From: Bacteroidota bacterium
GTDB lineage: Bacteria; Bacteroidota; Bacteroidia; Chitinophagales; Chitinophagaceae
Reading direction: 5' to 3'
Assembly (NCBI GenBank): GCA_023386045.1
Contig: JAEWKK010000003.1
Coordinates: 1 to 64,000, forward strand
Length of the DNA stretch: 64,000 nucleotides
The notes beneath the pieces are model-generated. The model did no database searches, was not told the DNA's origin, and saw only the letters and a program-made list of their open reading frames with translations. The position numbers and the translations under genes were made by a program. Within the stretch, counting starts at the first letter, position 1. Each line of letters begins with the position of its first letter. This document shows positions 17,601 through 24,682 of the stretch, one piece after another.

Positions 17601-19943
17601 GATGCCGAGAACAGATTGACCGACGTATACACCACCAATCACAAGGCCCTGTTATACCAAACAGGGTTGGAGGAGCATGATGCTCACTATCAGTACTACA
17701 AGCATGGTCCACTTGCCCGGATGGTTTTAGGGCAGCAACAAGTTCAAGGCACAGACTATGCTTATACTTTGCAAGGGTGGTTAAAGGGAGTGAATAGCAC
17801 ATCCCTTAACGCAAATTATGACATGGGTTGGGATGGAAAATCAGGTAGTCTGGTAGCCAAAGATGTTTACAGCTATCAATTAAATTACAACCTGGCGGAT
17901 TATAAATCCATCAATCCGAATGTAAGGCCATTTGCGGGGCACTATGCTGCTATGAACTCAAATACCGCTTACCGAAACTTATATAATGGAAACATTTCTT
18001 CCATGGCAGTTAACATCGGTAAGTTCTCACAGCCGCAGCTTTATAATTATAAATATGACCAGCTAAACCGGCTAACCCAAATGGATGTTTACCGAGGGCT
18101 TGACTCGTCGACTAATCAATGGCAAGGACCACTGTCATTGCTGAGTGATTACCAGGAGCGGGTTAGCTATGATGGTAACGGCAACATATTAAAATACAAG
18201 AGAAACGGATTAGGGTCTACGCCCGATATGGATAAGCTGGTGTATAATTATGAAGCAGGCACGAACCAGCTAAAGTATGTGTATGATTCGGTGGCAGCTG
18301 GAAATTACGCAGAGGACATTGATAACCAGACAACAAATAATTACAGTTATGACGCAATTGGGAATTTAACCTCTGATGCACAAGCTGGAATCAATTCCAT
18401 TAGCTGGAATGTGTACGGAAAGATCACCAATATTGCCAAGGCTAGTGTTCCAGGTGAAGTGGGTGCGATTGACTATAAGTATGATCCATCAGGTAATAGG
18501 GTAGGAAAGACAGCTTATATGTATGTACATCCTGACTATAATGCGAAGTTAAACTGGTATGTGAGGGACGCCCAGGGGAATGTTATGGCTGTATACGAGT
18601 CCTACTTAAGACCAGGTTGGAGCCCTGATTCCCTAATGCTGGTTGAGCACCACATGTACGGAAGTTCCAGACTCGGTATAATACAAAGAGGCCAAAATAT
18701 GGATTCGCTGAAAGTCAATCCAATTAATGCCAACCTGGTTGGAAACACCTATTTATTTCAGAGCACAAGAGGCGAAAAATTGTATGAGCTGAGCAACCAT
18801 TTGGGTAATGTGCTGGTCACAATCTCAGACAAGCGGTACGGAGTGGATGATGGAAATGATGGCCATTACGACTATTATTTGGCAGATGTGATGAATGCGA
18901 ATGATTATTATCCGTTTGGGATGCTGATGCCAGGGAGGAAGTATTCAGCTTCTGATGTTTACAGGTATGGATTTAATGGGAAGGAAAATGATAATGAGGT
19001 GAACGGGGAAGGCAATCAGCAGGATTATGGAATGAGAGTTTATGATCCTAGAATTGGCAGGTTTTTGTCAGTTGATCCGCTAACACAGAGCTATCCATGG
19101 TACACACCTTACCAATTTGCCGGCAATTCGCCTTTATTCGCTGTAGATTTAGATGGAGCAGAGCCAAAACCAAGTATTCAAAATGAAAACAAGGTAAAAC
19201 TCATACTTCAAAAGTATCCTAACATAAACAAAGCCGTATCAAGCGGTGGTAGTAATTTTAAATATGGAGCTTGGTGGCGGTTAGCACATGGTTTAGGCGG
19301 CACTAAAAAAAGCGGTGCGATTGGTATTGCCGGTGAGGGCATGGCGGCTTCTGGAGATGCATTTCCATTTTATGGTATAGGCGCGGCTCCTGGCGCAGTT
19401 TCGATTAAATTTCCTGACATGCAGCCTAAGGACAGAAAAGAAACATCAGATTTCGTTACTGAATACACTCCTGCGGTCGACCATCCTATGAAATTGCTTG
19501 CTCATTGGGCTGATGGAAGTGAGAGAACTGTTCAAATGGACTTTAAAAAAGGTAATACATATAAAATCTACTATGAAGTCAAAACAATTTCTGAGGATAG
19601 AAACAGTCCGTATCGGATCTATCAACAAATAGAAGATGGAATTAATCAAGTGTTAAATAATATAAATAATACCAAGTCGGGAACAATTCACGTCCTCTAT
19701 ATTGATAAGGCTGCTTATATGAAAGTCTACAATATAGAAAGTTACAAGCACAAGTTGAATAGGCTCTATGCTCGACTAGAACAAGATGGTGGAATGTCGG
19801 GTTATATAGTGATGAAGGAAGATTTTTACCAGCGAGTACTGAACACAGTAAATTACATTCTTGATGAAATAAAAAGGTCTACAGATAAAACAGAGAGTGG
19901 CCAAAATGAACAGACAAATACTTCAAAAGATAAAAAAGGATAA
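11667..19943 (+). CDS. Sec-exported Rhs polymorphic toxin with PD-(D/E)XK-like C-terminal tip
   Basis: The 2758-aa product has a signal peptide (MRNKIAIISCVLLLFAAPLFAQ), so it is exported by Sec rather than loaded on a T6SS. A concanavalin-like domain lies at about 1400-1565. YD repeats follow (YRYNSLNQVVSQQSPDGG, YDPSGNRVGKT), then the Rhs-associated core with DYYPFGML at 2413 and DLDG at 2494. The last 260 residues form a distinct tip with D2625, E2637 and K2639 arranged as D-x11-E-x-K, then a helix with Q/E and two hydrophobic strands. This suggests a PD-(D/E)XK-type nuclease toxin, an assignment by motif only. The core may self-cleave before the tip, as in TcC and other Rhs proteins. An immunity candidate starts 2 bp downstream. 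Confidence 0.88.
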   Translation: MRNKIAIISCVLLLFAAPLFAQKEPIYMDVLLGDSVYTGNKLAVKDSVYFDAFLKPTIKHTYFINNIISLRINESVDRVFPDSFVLNVKLKVRYATSETSSDSIQEKILTIDYFKNRQYHDKAIFLFNASHYVEAEILQITSSFADTSAIIPLVLLENRMVIERDYVVNCTNDGIDPVQLDTTTIASVGEIKIFWTPNQVSQMYDVEWTFIDKSALDNGRYNNIHGNLDQALIFKNNASRITTKADNCLIPLLYDGEGKLFYRVRGAQIDQFGEIQTTMWSSELDTLASHWSYFYIGHETELNWQASTSFAEEGKRKSVVQYFDGSLRARQVVTRDNTTMTTVVAETLYDKQGRPTIQILPAPTLNKIIGYTPLFNVRDMNSAEYDKGVYDTLFSTDDYCAAQADSFSVVSGAAQYYSEQNPLSGLGFHQFVAQDSGYVFTQTQYSQDNTGRIYRQSGVGKQYQLGTGRETKYYYGTPDQEHLDALFGTEAGYASHYQKNMVRDANGQYSVSYVDMHGRTVATALAGAAPTQLDTIASYRRDSLETIEMLSPISNMLNGNSIEFTKTILMTKRDSVWLNYSMGTEALTLKDCQDKNICYSCLYDLTISVTGECGSSVSGKNDTIIRIKNYAMWQVDTTCGIAQPISVTIPLILEEGSYKINKTLRISEEGRDKSRDSVFLLHNTCKTYEDFYQEQLHIAKDSMSCATDSVGTYLYLHYREQMMADLHPLTGQYGDTSQTRNCYSIFGKIILGVPKRWYHIVADTGIYRNEQGLPDSVINSAGQLVPPQQLTLDEFISNFKSSWALNLLSLHPEYCHLQKYEALAASHIWDEDFEKTHTYQAAVIKGYLNPTNSALVPASNFLGATDPLYSYSFGTTAKNQITDSLMKAMPLSPGNPPTSFATAWGLATAIAKCSDTLSAGGLWYWNQTSKVFQTNDLCTGELDMAWRIFRGIYLEKKREWIDNYIRAQCTAYSYPTVCRPVFPQKDSVLKSSGYVAAALGQNTSTGQAQADSTYAANCDAYKSWWRQQLGNCYTEAQKDVLVEQLAIVCKEGSDSKHPYGSSTVKPTSTLTPPLRSFETVVKFYNTLWGITDPTCNAYLIDKPVPYDKQGPSLNLEVWNKPDSCSCHKIDSFYNNYIQYYALDFPTFAAYLKFELKVDISASDADSLRKLCDGTIDCKFLPQSVTLPKELQCGYNLPSCIDCYKFRTANDSFRTKYPSIIPTVLSPDTLQQVKNKIYENFMNQWFGFNKQWYEFVQYQAYCELYTIRPTCDSLVKYWAEYFTNPVRPDPGCSGFLTYFNIRLGVEYTKPQIDSIYSNCGLTINWCDTIPLSTSQLTTIADQITCMWNSLEPPAVDTGACNISPWFFNNVEDGQITVYNTRAAVDTLIENGVFRNVHKPGVVVQAGRFKYNSRRGFKVPNEFAFEFRLSKNQLDQNGDPLIDSLQIAFDNSSTNQPGFGDENWRVVLSSIATGGNYYARGVTTHASEFNNLDFTNWHTYKMQLTHDSVKVFYDGNLLKGMPRDGNSYIYAAGGFDIIIRRDLSDSLKMDWFKLYGENGNLIFHEDFDRSPSLFRTQEDTNYYFPKPNCATFIKNTFNSLAGKSWTTQQIIYYVPMGSNNTAYIDVPCMWDQTELLCNDDSLTQTLNNEPCTDTVATAITAATQLYQIYKDSLISYFNEAYNKKCLSVGSQESFTITKPVSEYHYTLYYYDLAGNLIKTVPPEGVHPHRSSSFLSQVKTKRANGEELTPLHTLTTRYRYNSLNQVVSQQSPDGGKSEFWYDRLGRLVVSQNAKQRNEHNYSYTRYDVLGRIKEVGQKFNNPIDQVISRNEDQLKEWMEFRHFDVDYMPRQVTYTEYDLPSDFYSVYVGQTPFKQREHTLRNRVSYTRYYDLLDIKFTAAGTDTTYFPQYYYFNTGIEYSYDIHGNVDTMLNVAFAGTLMNSFGKNAYKYIAYKYDLISGKVNEVHYNAGFADEFYHRYEYDAENRLTDVYTTNHKALLYQTGLEEHDAHYQYYKHGPLARMVLGQQQVQGTDYAYTLQGWLKGVNSTSLNANYDMGWDGKSGSLVAKDVYSYQLNYNLADYKSINPNVRPFAGHYAAMNSNTAYRNLYNGNISSMAVNIGKFSQPQLYNYKYDQLNRLTQMDVYRGLDSSTNQWQGPLSLLSDYQERVSYDGNGNILKYKRNGLGSTPDMDKLVYNYEAGTNQLKYVYDSVAAGNYAEDIDNQTTNNYSYDAIGNLTSDAQAGINSISWNVYGKITNIAKASVPGEVGAIDYKYDPSGNRVGKTAYMYVHPDYNAKLNWYVRDAQGNVMAVYESYLRPGWSPDSLMLVEHHMYGSSRLGIIQRGQNMDSLKVNPINANLVGNTYLFQSTRGEKLYELSNHLGNVLVTISDKRYGVDDGNDGHYDYYLADVMNANDYYPFGMLMPGRKYSASDVYRYGFNGKENDNEVNGEGNQQDYGMRVYDPRIGRFLSVDPLTQSYPWYTPYQFAGNSPLFAVDLDGAEPKPSIQNENKVKLILQKYPNINKAVSSGGSNFKYGAWWRLAHGLGGTKKSGAIGIAGEGMAASGDAFPFYGIGAAPGAVSIKFPDMQPKDRKETSDFVTEYTPAVDHPMKLLAHWADGSERTVQMDFKKGNTYKIYYEVKTISEDRNSPYRIYQQIEDGINQVLNNINNTKSGTIHVLYIDKAAYMKVYNIESYKHKLNRLYARLEQDGGMSGYIVMKEDFYQRVLNTVNYILDEIKRSTDKTESGQNEQTNTSKDKKG
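18912..18993 (+). repeat. 82-bp repeat in the active rhs core, inverted copy at 25650-25731
   Basis: From CCGTTTGGGATGCTGATGCC to the GGAAAATGATA of the YRYGFNGKEND segment, the active rhs gene is base-for-base identical to the minus strand of 25731-25650. The two copies are in opposite orientation, about 6.7 kb apart. Sequence on both sides diverges, even at codon third positions, so the identity is local. A third copy near 28,930-29,015 on the minus strand is similar but has several mismatches. Confidence 0.9.
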
Positions 19944-19945
19944 GT

Positions 19946-20770
19946 ATGAAATGCTTCTCTATATTAGTTGTTATTTCGTTTATTTTTTTAAGTTGTGCAA
20001 ATCAAGAAAACAAACAAAGCAAAGAAATGAACACACAACAACATATTCTAAAGTTTATTGTTATCAATAAAGACTCCTTAGAAAAGTTTCCTATGTATAA
20101 CTTCTTCAATGGACAGAGTGATAGAATAGAAGTCGAATGGGTTAAAGATGTATTATTGCGTATGGATCGTAGTCTCAGCCTTGAGCGCTCTTCAGGTAAC
20201 AAGTTTTCATATAGTGAATACTTCGACAATTTTCTACATAATACTAAATTGGGTCGCATTACTCATGAAGATCGGATAGATGCGCGAAGTGCTGTTGCTT
20301 TTGGTTTAAGCCAAATTGAGAAACAGAATTCGAATCCCATTTTTCCGCTCACCGATGATAATGACTATTTAAATCGCTTAGTTTTTAATTATTGTTGTAT
20401 TGAAATATTTCGCGACTATTGGTTCGGGGACAATAGAATCAAGTTCTCTCAAATGTTCATTAACGCATTTATTGACGACCAGCTTGAAGAGTTGCTATAT
20501 AAGCATTCTGACTTTGATAATGATTCAGCTAATAAATCATTTTTGCCAGTGTTTGAGTTTGCAAAATATTATGAGCCCAAAGCTGACAATGATGAAGTGC
20601 TGCTGCCACATATCGTAACTCCTCAGAAGGCTAACGATATTAGGAGTAAACTTTTGGCAAGTAAAGAGAGGTATACTACAAAATATTTAAGTTATGAATT
20701 TTCTCTTTTTGATTATATGTTAAGAAACACCACTGAGGGCAAAACGATATTGATAATCGAACCGATGTAA
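19946..20770 (+). CDS. Putative immunity lipoprotein for the Rhs tip
   Basis: This 274-aa protein starts 2 bp after the rhs stop, the usual place of an immunity gene. The N-terminus is a lipoprotein signal (MKCFSILVVISFIFLSCANQ, lipobox LSC with Cys17). The body is mainly helical and charged, and no family was recognised. A second ATG at codon 28 (MNTQQHILKFIVINK) would give a cytoplasmic form without the lipid anchor. If the tip is a nuclease, a cytoplasmic antidote is expected, so the lipoprotein signal is unexpected. Immunity function is inferred from position alone. Confidence 0.6.
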   Translation: MKCFSILVVISFIFLSCANQENKQSKEMNTQQHILKFIVINKDSLEKFPMYNFFNGQSDRIEVEWVKDVLLRMDRSLSLERSSGNKFSYSEYFDNFLHNTKLGRITHEDRIDARSAVAFGLSQIEKQNSNPIFPLTDDNDYLNRLVFNYCCIEIFRDYWFGDNRIKFSQMFINAFIDDQLEELLYKHSDFDNDSANKSFLPVFEFAKYYEPKADNDEVLLPHIVTPQKANDIRSKLLASKERYTTKYLSYEFSLFDYMLRNTTEGKTILIIEPM

Positions 20771-20950
20771 TGAATTGCTACATTATAGAATGCAGACTAT
20801 TTTCTTTAACATTTGGCAACTGTGCATGTTAAAGCAGTTATGCAGTATTTTACATTAGGTTCATCGATTTTGGCATACATAGGATCATTATTCTTTGCAA
20901 GGAGGTATAAGATCTAAAGCTTTTAATAGAAGAATTGTCTGGACCACTTT

Positions 20951-21194
20951 TACTACCCATTTGGCAACAGGTTAGGAAAGACGGTGTGGATTACCGGTAT
21001 GGCTTCAATGGAAAGGAATGGATTATGAAGTAAAAGGAACTGGAGTACAGTATGATTATGGGTTTAGAATTTATGATCCAAGATTGGTTAGATTTTTGTC
21101 GGTTGATCCGTTGTCATCTCCTTATCCATGGTACACTCCTTATCAGTTTGCTGGTAATAAGCCAATAGCTTCAATCGATATTGACGGCTTATAA
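20951..21194 (+). pseudogene. Decayed Rhs core fragment leading into an orphan toxin tip
   Basis: Across frames the sequence reads YYPFG, then YRYGFNGKE, then MDYEVKGTGVQYDYGF, RIYDPRLVRFLSVDP, PWYTPYQFAGNKP and IDIDGL. This is a Rhs-associated core matching the active gene's end. It is broken by an internal rearrangement after YYPFG, a one-base loss near 21016 (GGAAATGG expected, GGAATGG seen) and a TAA at 21192-21194 just after DGL, where relatives read DGxE. The frame continues past that stop into the tip at 21225. There is no promoter-proximal part of an rhs gene here, so this is a displaced tip cassette downstream of the active gene. Confidence 0.8.
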
Positions 21195-21224
21195 GATATT
21201 ACGGCTTACAAAGTTCTCGAGAAG

Positions 21225-22043
21225 TTGATTTTTGGAACAAACCATCTTGAAAAAATAGAGAAAGGATTTGTCAAGAGGGCAGCTGAACTGATTCCGGGAT
21301 TCAACAAGAACAAAGACGCAGTATTGCCTGAACCAATTAAAAAACTAATTCAACCAGGCACGCTTGCAACTGCTGATCCAAAGATTGCAAAAGAATATGC
21401 TGAAGCAACGTACCAAACTACGAAATTGCTGACTGAGGCGTTTACGAACGGGCTTAAACAATATGCAAACGAACTAGTGGATCTTGCAAAAAAAGCAATC
21501 GGCGGCGATGAGGAAGCAATTGGGGCTTTAGGATTTGAGATATTAATGTTTTTTGTTCCAGGTGACGAAGAAATAAGAGGAGGCAAGGCTACAAGCAAAG
21601 GATTGTCTTCGATAAAAGCATTTGAAGCAAAAACGTTGGAAGGAACTTCAGCAGGCATAGCTGTAGTTAAAGATGCTGAAGGTATCAATGTAGGAGCAGG
21701 TTGGGTTAGCAATGGAGAGCTTATGCTGTCTATCAAAACAACCGGCACAACTCTTAAGGGACGGGGAAGCGATGTTTTCAGAGCCTTATTTGAGTATGCT
21801 AATGCGAAATTTGAAAAAATATCTTCAATTAGTGGTGTATGGAGGGAAAGCGAGCTGAGTAGTAATTTGAATCAGTTTAATGCTTATTTAAAACAGGGTC
21901 TGTCCGAAAGCGATGCAGCGCTCAAAACCTTTACCAGCGTAAACGCAAAAAATTTAGGGTTTAAAAATGCTCGTATTGAAGCAACTTCAGTAAAGAACGC
22001 CGATGGTACATATCAAAGTGTAGATGTAACTTTTACTAAATAG
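21225..22043 (+). CDS. Orphan Rhs C-terminal toxin tip, unknown activity
   Basis: The frame continues directly from the decayed core after the TAA at 21192; ten more codons (DITAYKVLEK) precede the first possible start, the TTG at 21225. The 272-aa product has a helical linker (residues 1-130, many Lys and Glu, a hydrophobic patch ALGFEILMFFVPG) and a compact C-terminal domain (about 140-272) with GRGSDVFRALFEYA and ISGVW, which I could not assign to a named toxin family. It probably is not translated as a toxin now, but it is an intact coding unit that could be recombined onto the active rhs core. Confidence 0.6.
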   Translation: MIFGTNHLEKIEKGFVKRAAELIPGFNKNKDAVLPEPIKKLIQPGTLATADPKIAKEYAEATYQTTKLLTEAFTNGLKQYANELVDLAKKAIGGDEEAIGALGFEILMFFVPGDEEIRGGKATSKGLSSIKAFEAKTLEGTSAGIAVVKDAEGINVGAGWVSNGELMLSIKTTGTTLKGRGSDVFRALFEYANAKFEKISSISGVWRESELSSNLNQFNAYLKQGLSESDAALKTFTSVNAKNLGFKNARIEATSVKNADGTYQSVDVTFTK

Positions 22044-22091
22044 AATTATTCTTATTGTAAACGGCTATTACTATTATTAAAAAAACATATT

Positions 22092-22328
22092 ATGGAGCAC
22101 AATAAAATCTCAAAAATCATAAGAGTGACGGGTGATTTATTTGATTATGCTCACTTAATAAGGGTTCAAAATGATTTGACTACAATTTTGCAAAAATTGG
22201 GGTATGTGTTGAATGCTGAAACAGATGACGGATTTTATGTTTTTTACACAGAGCATTCAGATAAAACTTTTGAGAATAGTTTATTATTTTTTTTTGACAA
22301 AGATGGAACATTGTTGAAATGGTTTTGA
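22092..22328 (+). CDS. Small protein, probable immunity partner of the orphan tip
   Basis: This 78-aa acidic protein (MEHNKISKIIRVTGDLFDYA...) has no signal peptide. It starts 48 bp after the orphan tip. The pattern of an N-terminal helical part followed by strands (YVLNAETDDGFYVFYTEHSD, LLFFFDKDGTLLKWF) resembles small cytoplasmic immunity proteins, but no family was recognised. Role inferred from position directly behind a toxin tip. Confidence 0.5.
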   Translation: MEHNKISKIIRVTGDLFDYAHLIRVQNDLTTILQKLGYVLNAETDDGFYVFYTEHSDKTFENSLLFFFDKDGTLLKWF

Positions 22329-22665
22329 TGCTATAAAAAGCAGTTTTTAGAAATTATTTAGAACAATGTTTTTGGAAGGTTGATTGATCTTTCCTTTTCT
22401 TAAACTTCATTTGAGAGCAGGCCTCAGATTCCCTTAGCCTCAATTAGTAAACTTATATGGAGAGGGATGAGGCCCAACATTGGATCTATCGGTCATAACG
22501 GTCTAAATAAATTTCGGAGAAATCGAAGTGTTTCAACATTTGGGTGAGTGGACAAAAGGAAGAATAGTTTAGTCATCGGATATTGAGTCCGTGGATAATA
22601 TTAGAATATTTACTATTTTGGGAATCAGGAACTGTTGCTCAATTTTCCGCAAATAATCTTAAAAG
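22329..22665. other. Intergenic stretch without a recognisable gene
   Basis: About 340 bp with stops in all frames. The only structure seen is an imperfect inverted repeat between AGGCCTCAGATTCCC (about 22420-22434) and GGGATGAGGCCC (about 22463-22475). It is not followed by a T-run and cannot be called a terminator with confidence. Confidence 0.4.
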
Positions 22666-23160
22666 ATGAAAAAGGAAATAAGAATTCGTCGTTTATATTC
22701 AATCGTTTGTTTAGTCTTGTTTTCAGTAATGGCTGTTAGTAGTGTTGGCAAAAAAGCTACTTATAATAAGTCTGAACTTTGGCTTCCTCCTGAATTCGAT
22801 CCCCAAAACGTTACCCTGTTAATTGAAAAGCATCCGCTCAGTAAAAAGCAGAACAGAAAAATGATCAAGTTTTTAAAGGATGCCTATCCTTATAATTTTG
22901 AAGTTTTAAGCAAAGAGGAAATTGATGCTAAGACGGGCGCTTTTTCAGACTCGAAAAAATATCCATGGGCGGTACTATGGGTGGAAAGAAGCACAGATTC
23001 ATACAATGCTTCTGGAAATCGTACAGGTGGATATAATTTGGCGGGCTATTTTTTAGATCGCAATACAGGAAAAGGATACAATTCTTCGCCCCGCGTAAAT
23101 AATTATGGGCAAAAGGCTTACCGACCTTTTTTCAATGCAATTACAAAGAAGTATAAATAG
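22666..23160 (+). CDS. Hypothetical exported protein
   Basis: This 164-aa protein has an N-terminal basic region and hydrophobic segment (RRLYSIVCLVLFSVMAVSSV) that fits an uncleaved or cleaved signal. The mature part is basic, with a helical stretch (QNRKMIKFLKDAYPYNFEVL) and a strand-rich end (WAVLWVERSTDSYNASG, GYNLAGYFLDRNTGKGYNSS). No family was recognised. It stands alone between the + strand orphan cassette and the minus-strand cassettes and converges on the SUFU immunity gene, so it may be a leftover of another effector or immunity unit. Confidence 0.55.
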   Translation: MKKEIRIRRLYSIVCLVLFSVMAVSSVGKKATYNKSELWLPPEFDPQNVTLLIEKHPLSKKQNRKMIKFLKDAYPYNFEVLSKEEIDAKTGAFSDSKKYPWAVLWVERSTDSYNASGNRTGGYNLAGYFLDRNTGKGYNSSPRVNNYGQKAYRPFFNAITKKYK

Positions 23161-23202
23161 CAAAATATGCCAAATATTCTTTAGTAAATAATTATAATTC
23201 TA

Positions 23203-23751
23203 CTATTCAACAGAGCTTTGTCGATTTGGATCAAGATAGTTTAGTCCTTTTTCAAAACTTTCTTCAAGCTTTTCGTAGCCAAATGTTCGCTTGTACTGTT
23301 TTTCCTTCTCGGTGATAGGAATTAACCAAAAAAATTTATGAGTCTTTTCTATTTTTAAATTTTCCAGTTTAGGGCCGTCTAGATAAGGAAGAGAGACGTA
23401 ACCAAATTTGCATAAAGAGTTTTGAGTCCAAGGTCTGCCAAAATTAATTGTGTCATGAAGGTTAAGCTTTGCAGTGTTGTGATGATAAAATGCTACTGAT
23501 GTCAAAAGTTCAATTATTGACTCGTCCTTCTTTCCACTAAAAATGTGAAGTTCGATAGGGTTTATCTCAACAGGTTCTGACATACAACAGGTTGCATAAG
23601 TCCACATATTTCTAAAGGGCGTTGGTTCAAATTCCAAAACTCTGAAATCAATTGGTAGTTTATCAATAGGACCTTTATCCCAAAGATACAAAAGCGGTGT
23701 ACCGCCCCAGTTTGATATATAGTGGTCGATTATACTATTTTGAAAATCCAT
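23203..23751 (-). CDS. SUFU-domain immunity protein
   Basis: This 182-aa protein matches the suppressor-of-fused (SUFU) domain. Typical elements in order are WTYATCCMSE, ELHIFSGKKDE, the ELLTSVAFYHH region, LHDTINFGRPW, and the end block FFWLIPITEKEKQYKR followed by GYEKLEESFE. Bacterial SUFU proteins are established immunity proteins for Rhs and CDI-type nuclease toxins and act in the cytoplasm by binding the toxin. The gene starts 1 bp after the HNH toxin gene, so the two are translationally coupled. Family call is strong; pairing is from position. Confidence 0.82.
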   Translation of the reverse strand: MDFQNSIIDHYISNWGGTPLLYLWDKGPIDKLPIDFRVLEFEPTPFRNMWTYATCCMSEPVEINPIELHIFSGKKDESIIELLTSVAFYHHNTAKLNLHDTINFGRPWTQNSLCKFGYVSLPYLDGPKLENLKIEKTHKFFWLIPITEKEKQYKRTFGYEKLEESFEKGLNYLDPNRQSSVE

Positions 23752-23752
23752 T

Positions 23753-24322
23753 TTATGTCTTTTTTTTGGTATCCGAATTAGTATTTAACCCGTGTTGCTT
23801 TTTCTTATTTTTCGAATATTGTGAAAGCTTACCACCACCGCTTTTATTTTCACTACTTGGAACTACTTTCATGTTTGATCTATTTTGTGCAAACTGTCTT
23901 CGTTGAGCAGGGGATTGAGTGTAACCTGGTTTACAACCTGCCGTGCCATCTCCCTCGTAATAATGTTTTACCAAAGATATTGTATGATCAACATCTTGCC
24001 CACTAGTAGCGCCTAAAGCCTTTCTATCTGTCGATGTGGGAGTCTTACCATAATGTTTAAGTCGGTTATAAGCTTCAGTAGGAGGCGGCACCTCACTTTG
24101 TGTGGTATTTGCTTTTGCTGGGTTTGTACTACCATTGTTTGCTGATGCTGCCTGCTTCCCAACAGTTTCTTTAGGCGAGCTTTTTCCAACCTCAAATAAT
24201 TTCGAAACATCTGGTAGGCCATCTGCATTATCATAAGAAACTCTCTCCCTGTAATCATTCATGTCCGCAAAAGCCATCCAGTTGTTGATCGAAGAGTCAC
24301 CTGGTGTGCCATTAAATTTCAA
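23753..24322 (-). CDS. Orphan HNH-type nuclease toxin tip
   Basis: The 189-aa frame opens at a TTG in AAGTTCTTTGAAATTT. Residues 1-100 are a low-complexity linker rich in Ser, Asn, Pro and Lys. Residues about 105-180 look like an HNH/endonuclease VII-type domain: DVDHTISL with the D-x-DH metal and catalytic pair, then QRRQFAQNRSNMK and SSENKSGGGK, which supply the Asn and final basic residues. Such domains cut DNA as toxin tips of Rhs proteins. No Rhs core precedes it, so it is a tip separated from its carrier. A short stretch (DYRERVSYDN) resembles a YD-repeat segment of the active rhs gene. Confidence 0.68.
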   Translation of the reverse strand: MKFNGTPGDSSINNWMAFADMNDYRERVSYDNADGLPDVSKLFEVGKSSPKETVGKQAASANNGSTNPAKANTTQSEVPPPTEAYNRLKHYGKTPTSTDRKALGATSGQDVDHTISLVKHYYEGDGTAGCKPGYTQSPAQRRQFAQNRSNMKVVPSSENKSGGGKLSQYSKNKKKQHGLNTNSDTKKKT

Positions 24323-24478
24323 AGAACTTTATTCCGGATGTCCGGACTACTTATCTGTAAAGATCGTAGAGGTTTCAGTGGAGGTTGCAAGGCTGAACCA
24401 GACTCACTTAAAGCCTTTCCCAGCTTAAGTTTTATCAAAACCTGATAATTTGAGACATTGCCACTACCAAAATATTAC

Positions 24479-24682
24479 TCAACTAGGTTTGATGACATTC
24501 ATGAATTTCTCTAGCAAGTAAATTTGGGCAATAGTATAACCCCTCGAATCAACAAATTCGACCTCATATCCTTGCGGATAACATTCTATATCCTGAAGTA
24601 TTGCTCCAATCATCCCAGCTTTTAAATTATGTTCAGGGATGTCAACATTTAATATGAAGACGTCGTTTTCTTTAAATTTCAT
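24479..24682 (-). CDS. DUF4926 family immunity protein
   Basis: This 67-aa protein reads MKFKENDVFILNVDIPEHNL, then KAGMIGAILQDIE and YEVEFVDSRGYTIAQIYLLE. This is the DUF4926 pattern (SH3-like small barrel: initial strand, 'pe.glk.GmiGaIl', 'yevEFvd..G.tia'). The gene overlaps the stop of the DUF6883 toxin gene by 4 bp (ATGA), so the pair is co-translated. DUF4926 genes are regularly found next to DUF6883 toxins, which supports the immunity role. Confidence 0.72.
   Translation of the reverse strand: MKFKENDVFILNVDIPEHNLKAGMIGAILQDIECYPQGYEVEFVDSRGYTIAQIYLLEKFMNVIKPS

Noticed and set aside
22329..22665. Possible terminator or small RNA in the gap after the orphan cassette
   Set aside because: The only inverted repeat is imperfect, with a long loop and no T-run.
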